Positions 63,947 through 64,000 of a stretch of DNA of 64,000 nt are shown here, piece after piece (positions within the stretch are counted from its first letter, which is position 1; each line of letters starts with the position of its first letter). The stretch is from Streptomyces sp. NBC_01460 (GTDB lineage Bacteria > Actinomycetota > Actinomycetes > Streptomycetales > Streptomycetaceae): assembly GCF_036227405.1 (NCBI RefSeq), contig NZ_CP109473.1, positions 5,022,001 through 5,086,000 of the forward strand. The letters run 5' to 3'. The translations under genes were made by a program, and so were the position numbers. The notes under the pieces are model-generated. The model made no database searches. It was not told the origin of the DNA and worked only from the letters and a program-made list of their open reading frames with translations.

Positions 63947-64000
63947 TCAGTACGGGTTGATCCCGTGGCTGCGGAGCCACGGCATCGGGTCGATCGCCGA
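63947..64000 (-). CDS. C-terminal end of a probable M23 metallopeptidase (runs out of window)
   Basis: Only the last 17 codons are inside the window: SAIDPMPWLRSHGINPY then TGA. The pattern IDPxxWLRxHG is typical of the end of secreted M23 (lysostaphin-type) endopeptidases in Streptomyces, and one lies next to pcrA in relatives from memory. The body is beyond base 64000. Confidence 0.5.
   Translation of the reverse strand, partial: SAIDPMPWLRSHGINPY

Overview
The window is high-GC actinobacterial chromosome, almost certainly Streptomyces. Third codon positions are nearly all G or C. It carries the whiD and bldM sporulation genes, a groES-groEL1 operon whose GroEL1 ends in a histidine-rich tail, and a TTA (bldA-type) codon. 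The gene order (glmS, acpS, alr, tsaE, tsaB-rimI-tsaD, groES-groEL1, whiD, bldM, sigma factor, guaB, guaB3, glpD, kinases, guaA, NlpC/P60 pair, pcrA) is, from memory, the conserved core region around SCO474x-SCO4798 of S. coelicolor. No tRNA, rRNA, CRISPR array, insertion sequence or prophage was seen.

Layout. 0-16.9 kb: housekeeping run of cell-wall precursor genes (glmS, alr), acyl-carrier activation (acpS), NAD(P)HX repair, t6A tRNA modification (tsaE, tsaB, rimI, tsaD), small conserved genes, a polysaccharide deacetylase and the CIRCE-controlled groES-groEL1 operon. 16.9-22.9 kb: an accessory aldarate (galactarate/glucarate type) catabolic island. The LysR regulator and two dehydratases are intact, but the MFS transporter, a small downstream gene and the terminal aldehyde dehydrogenase are broken. 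Three promoters in the island share one operator-like motif. 23-30.1 kb: MOSC protein and LysR pair, a 16-bp tandem repeat array, then whiD / bldM / ECF sigma factor (probably shbA) / guaB / guaB3. 30.2-42.3 kb: a membrane protein, a sugar-nucleotide dehydrogenase lacking its usual catalytic residues, glpD, a serine hydrolase, and three receptor-like Ser/Thr kinases in a row, the middle one a pseudokinase split by a long insert. 42.3-48 kb: succinate-semialdehyde dehydrogenase behind a perfect 26-bp palindrome, a GMC oxidoreductase, a relic of a sortase-anchored protein and a TTA-containing secreted peptidase. 48.2-64 kb: chorismate mutase with an apparent Phe/Tyr attenuator, guaA, a LiaFSR-like module built on PspC domains, two NlpC/P60 cell-wall hydrolases (one behind a cyclic-di-AMP riboswitch), pcrA, and the tail of a probable M23 peptidase.

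How the genes fit together. Most of the window is vertically inherited core: wall synthesis and remodelling (glmS, alr, deacetylase, NlpC/P60), guanine nucleotide supply (guaB, guaB3, guaA) and developmental control (whiD, bldM, sigma factor). The observations most worth following are the attenuator in front of chorismate mutase, the decaying aldarate island with its shared operator, the pseudoenzymes (L,D-transpeptidase-like protein, sugar-nucleotide dehydrogenase, pseudokinase, GuaB3) and the tandem repeats that overlap stop codons. All functional calls come from reading motifs; no database search was run.
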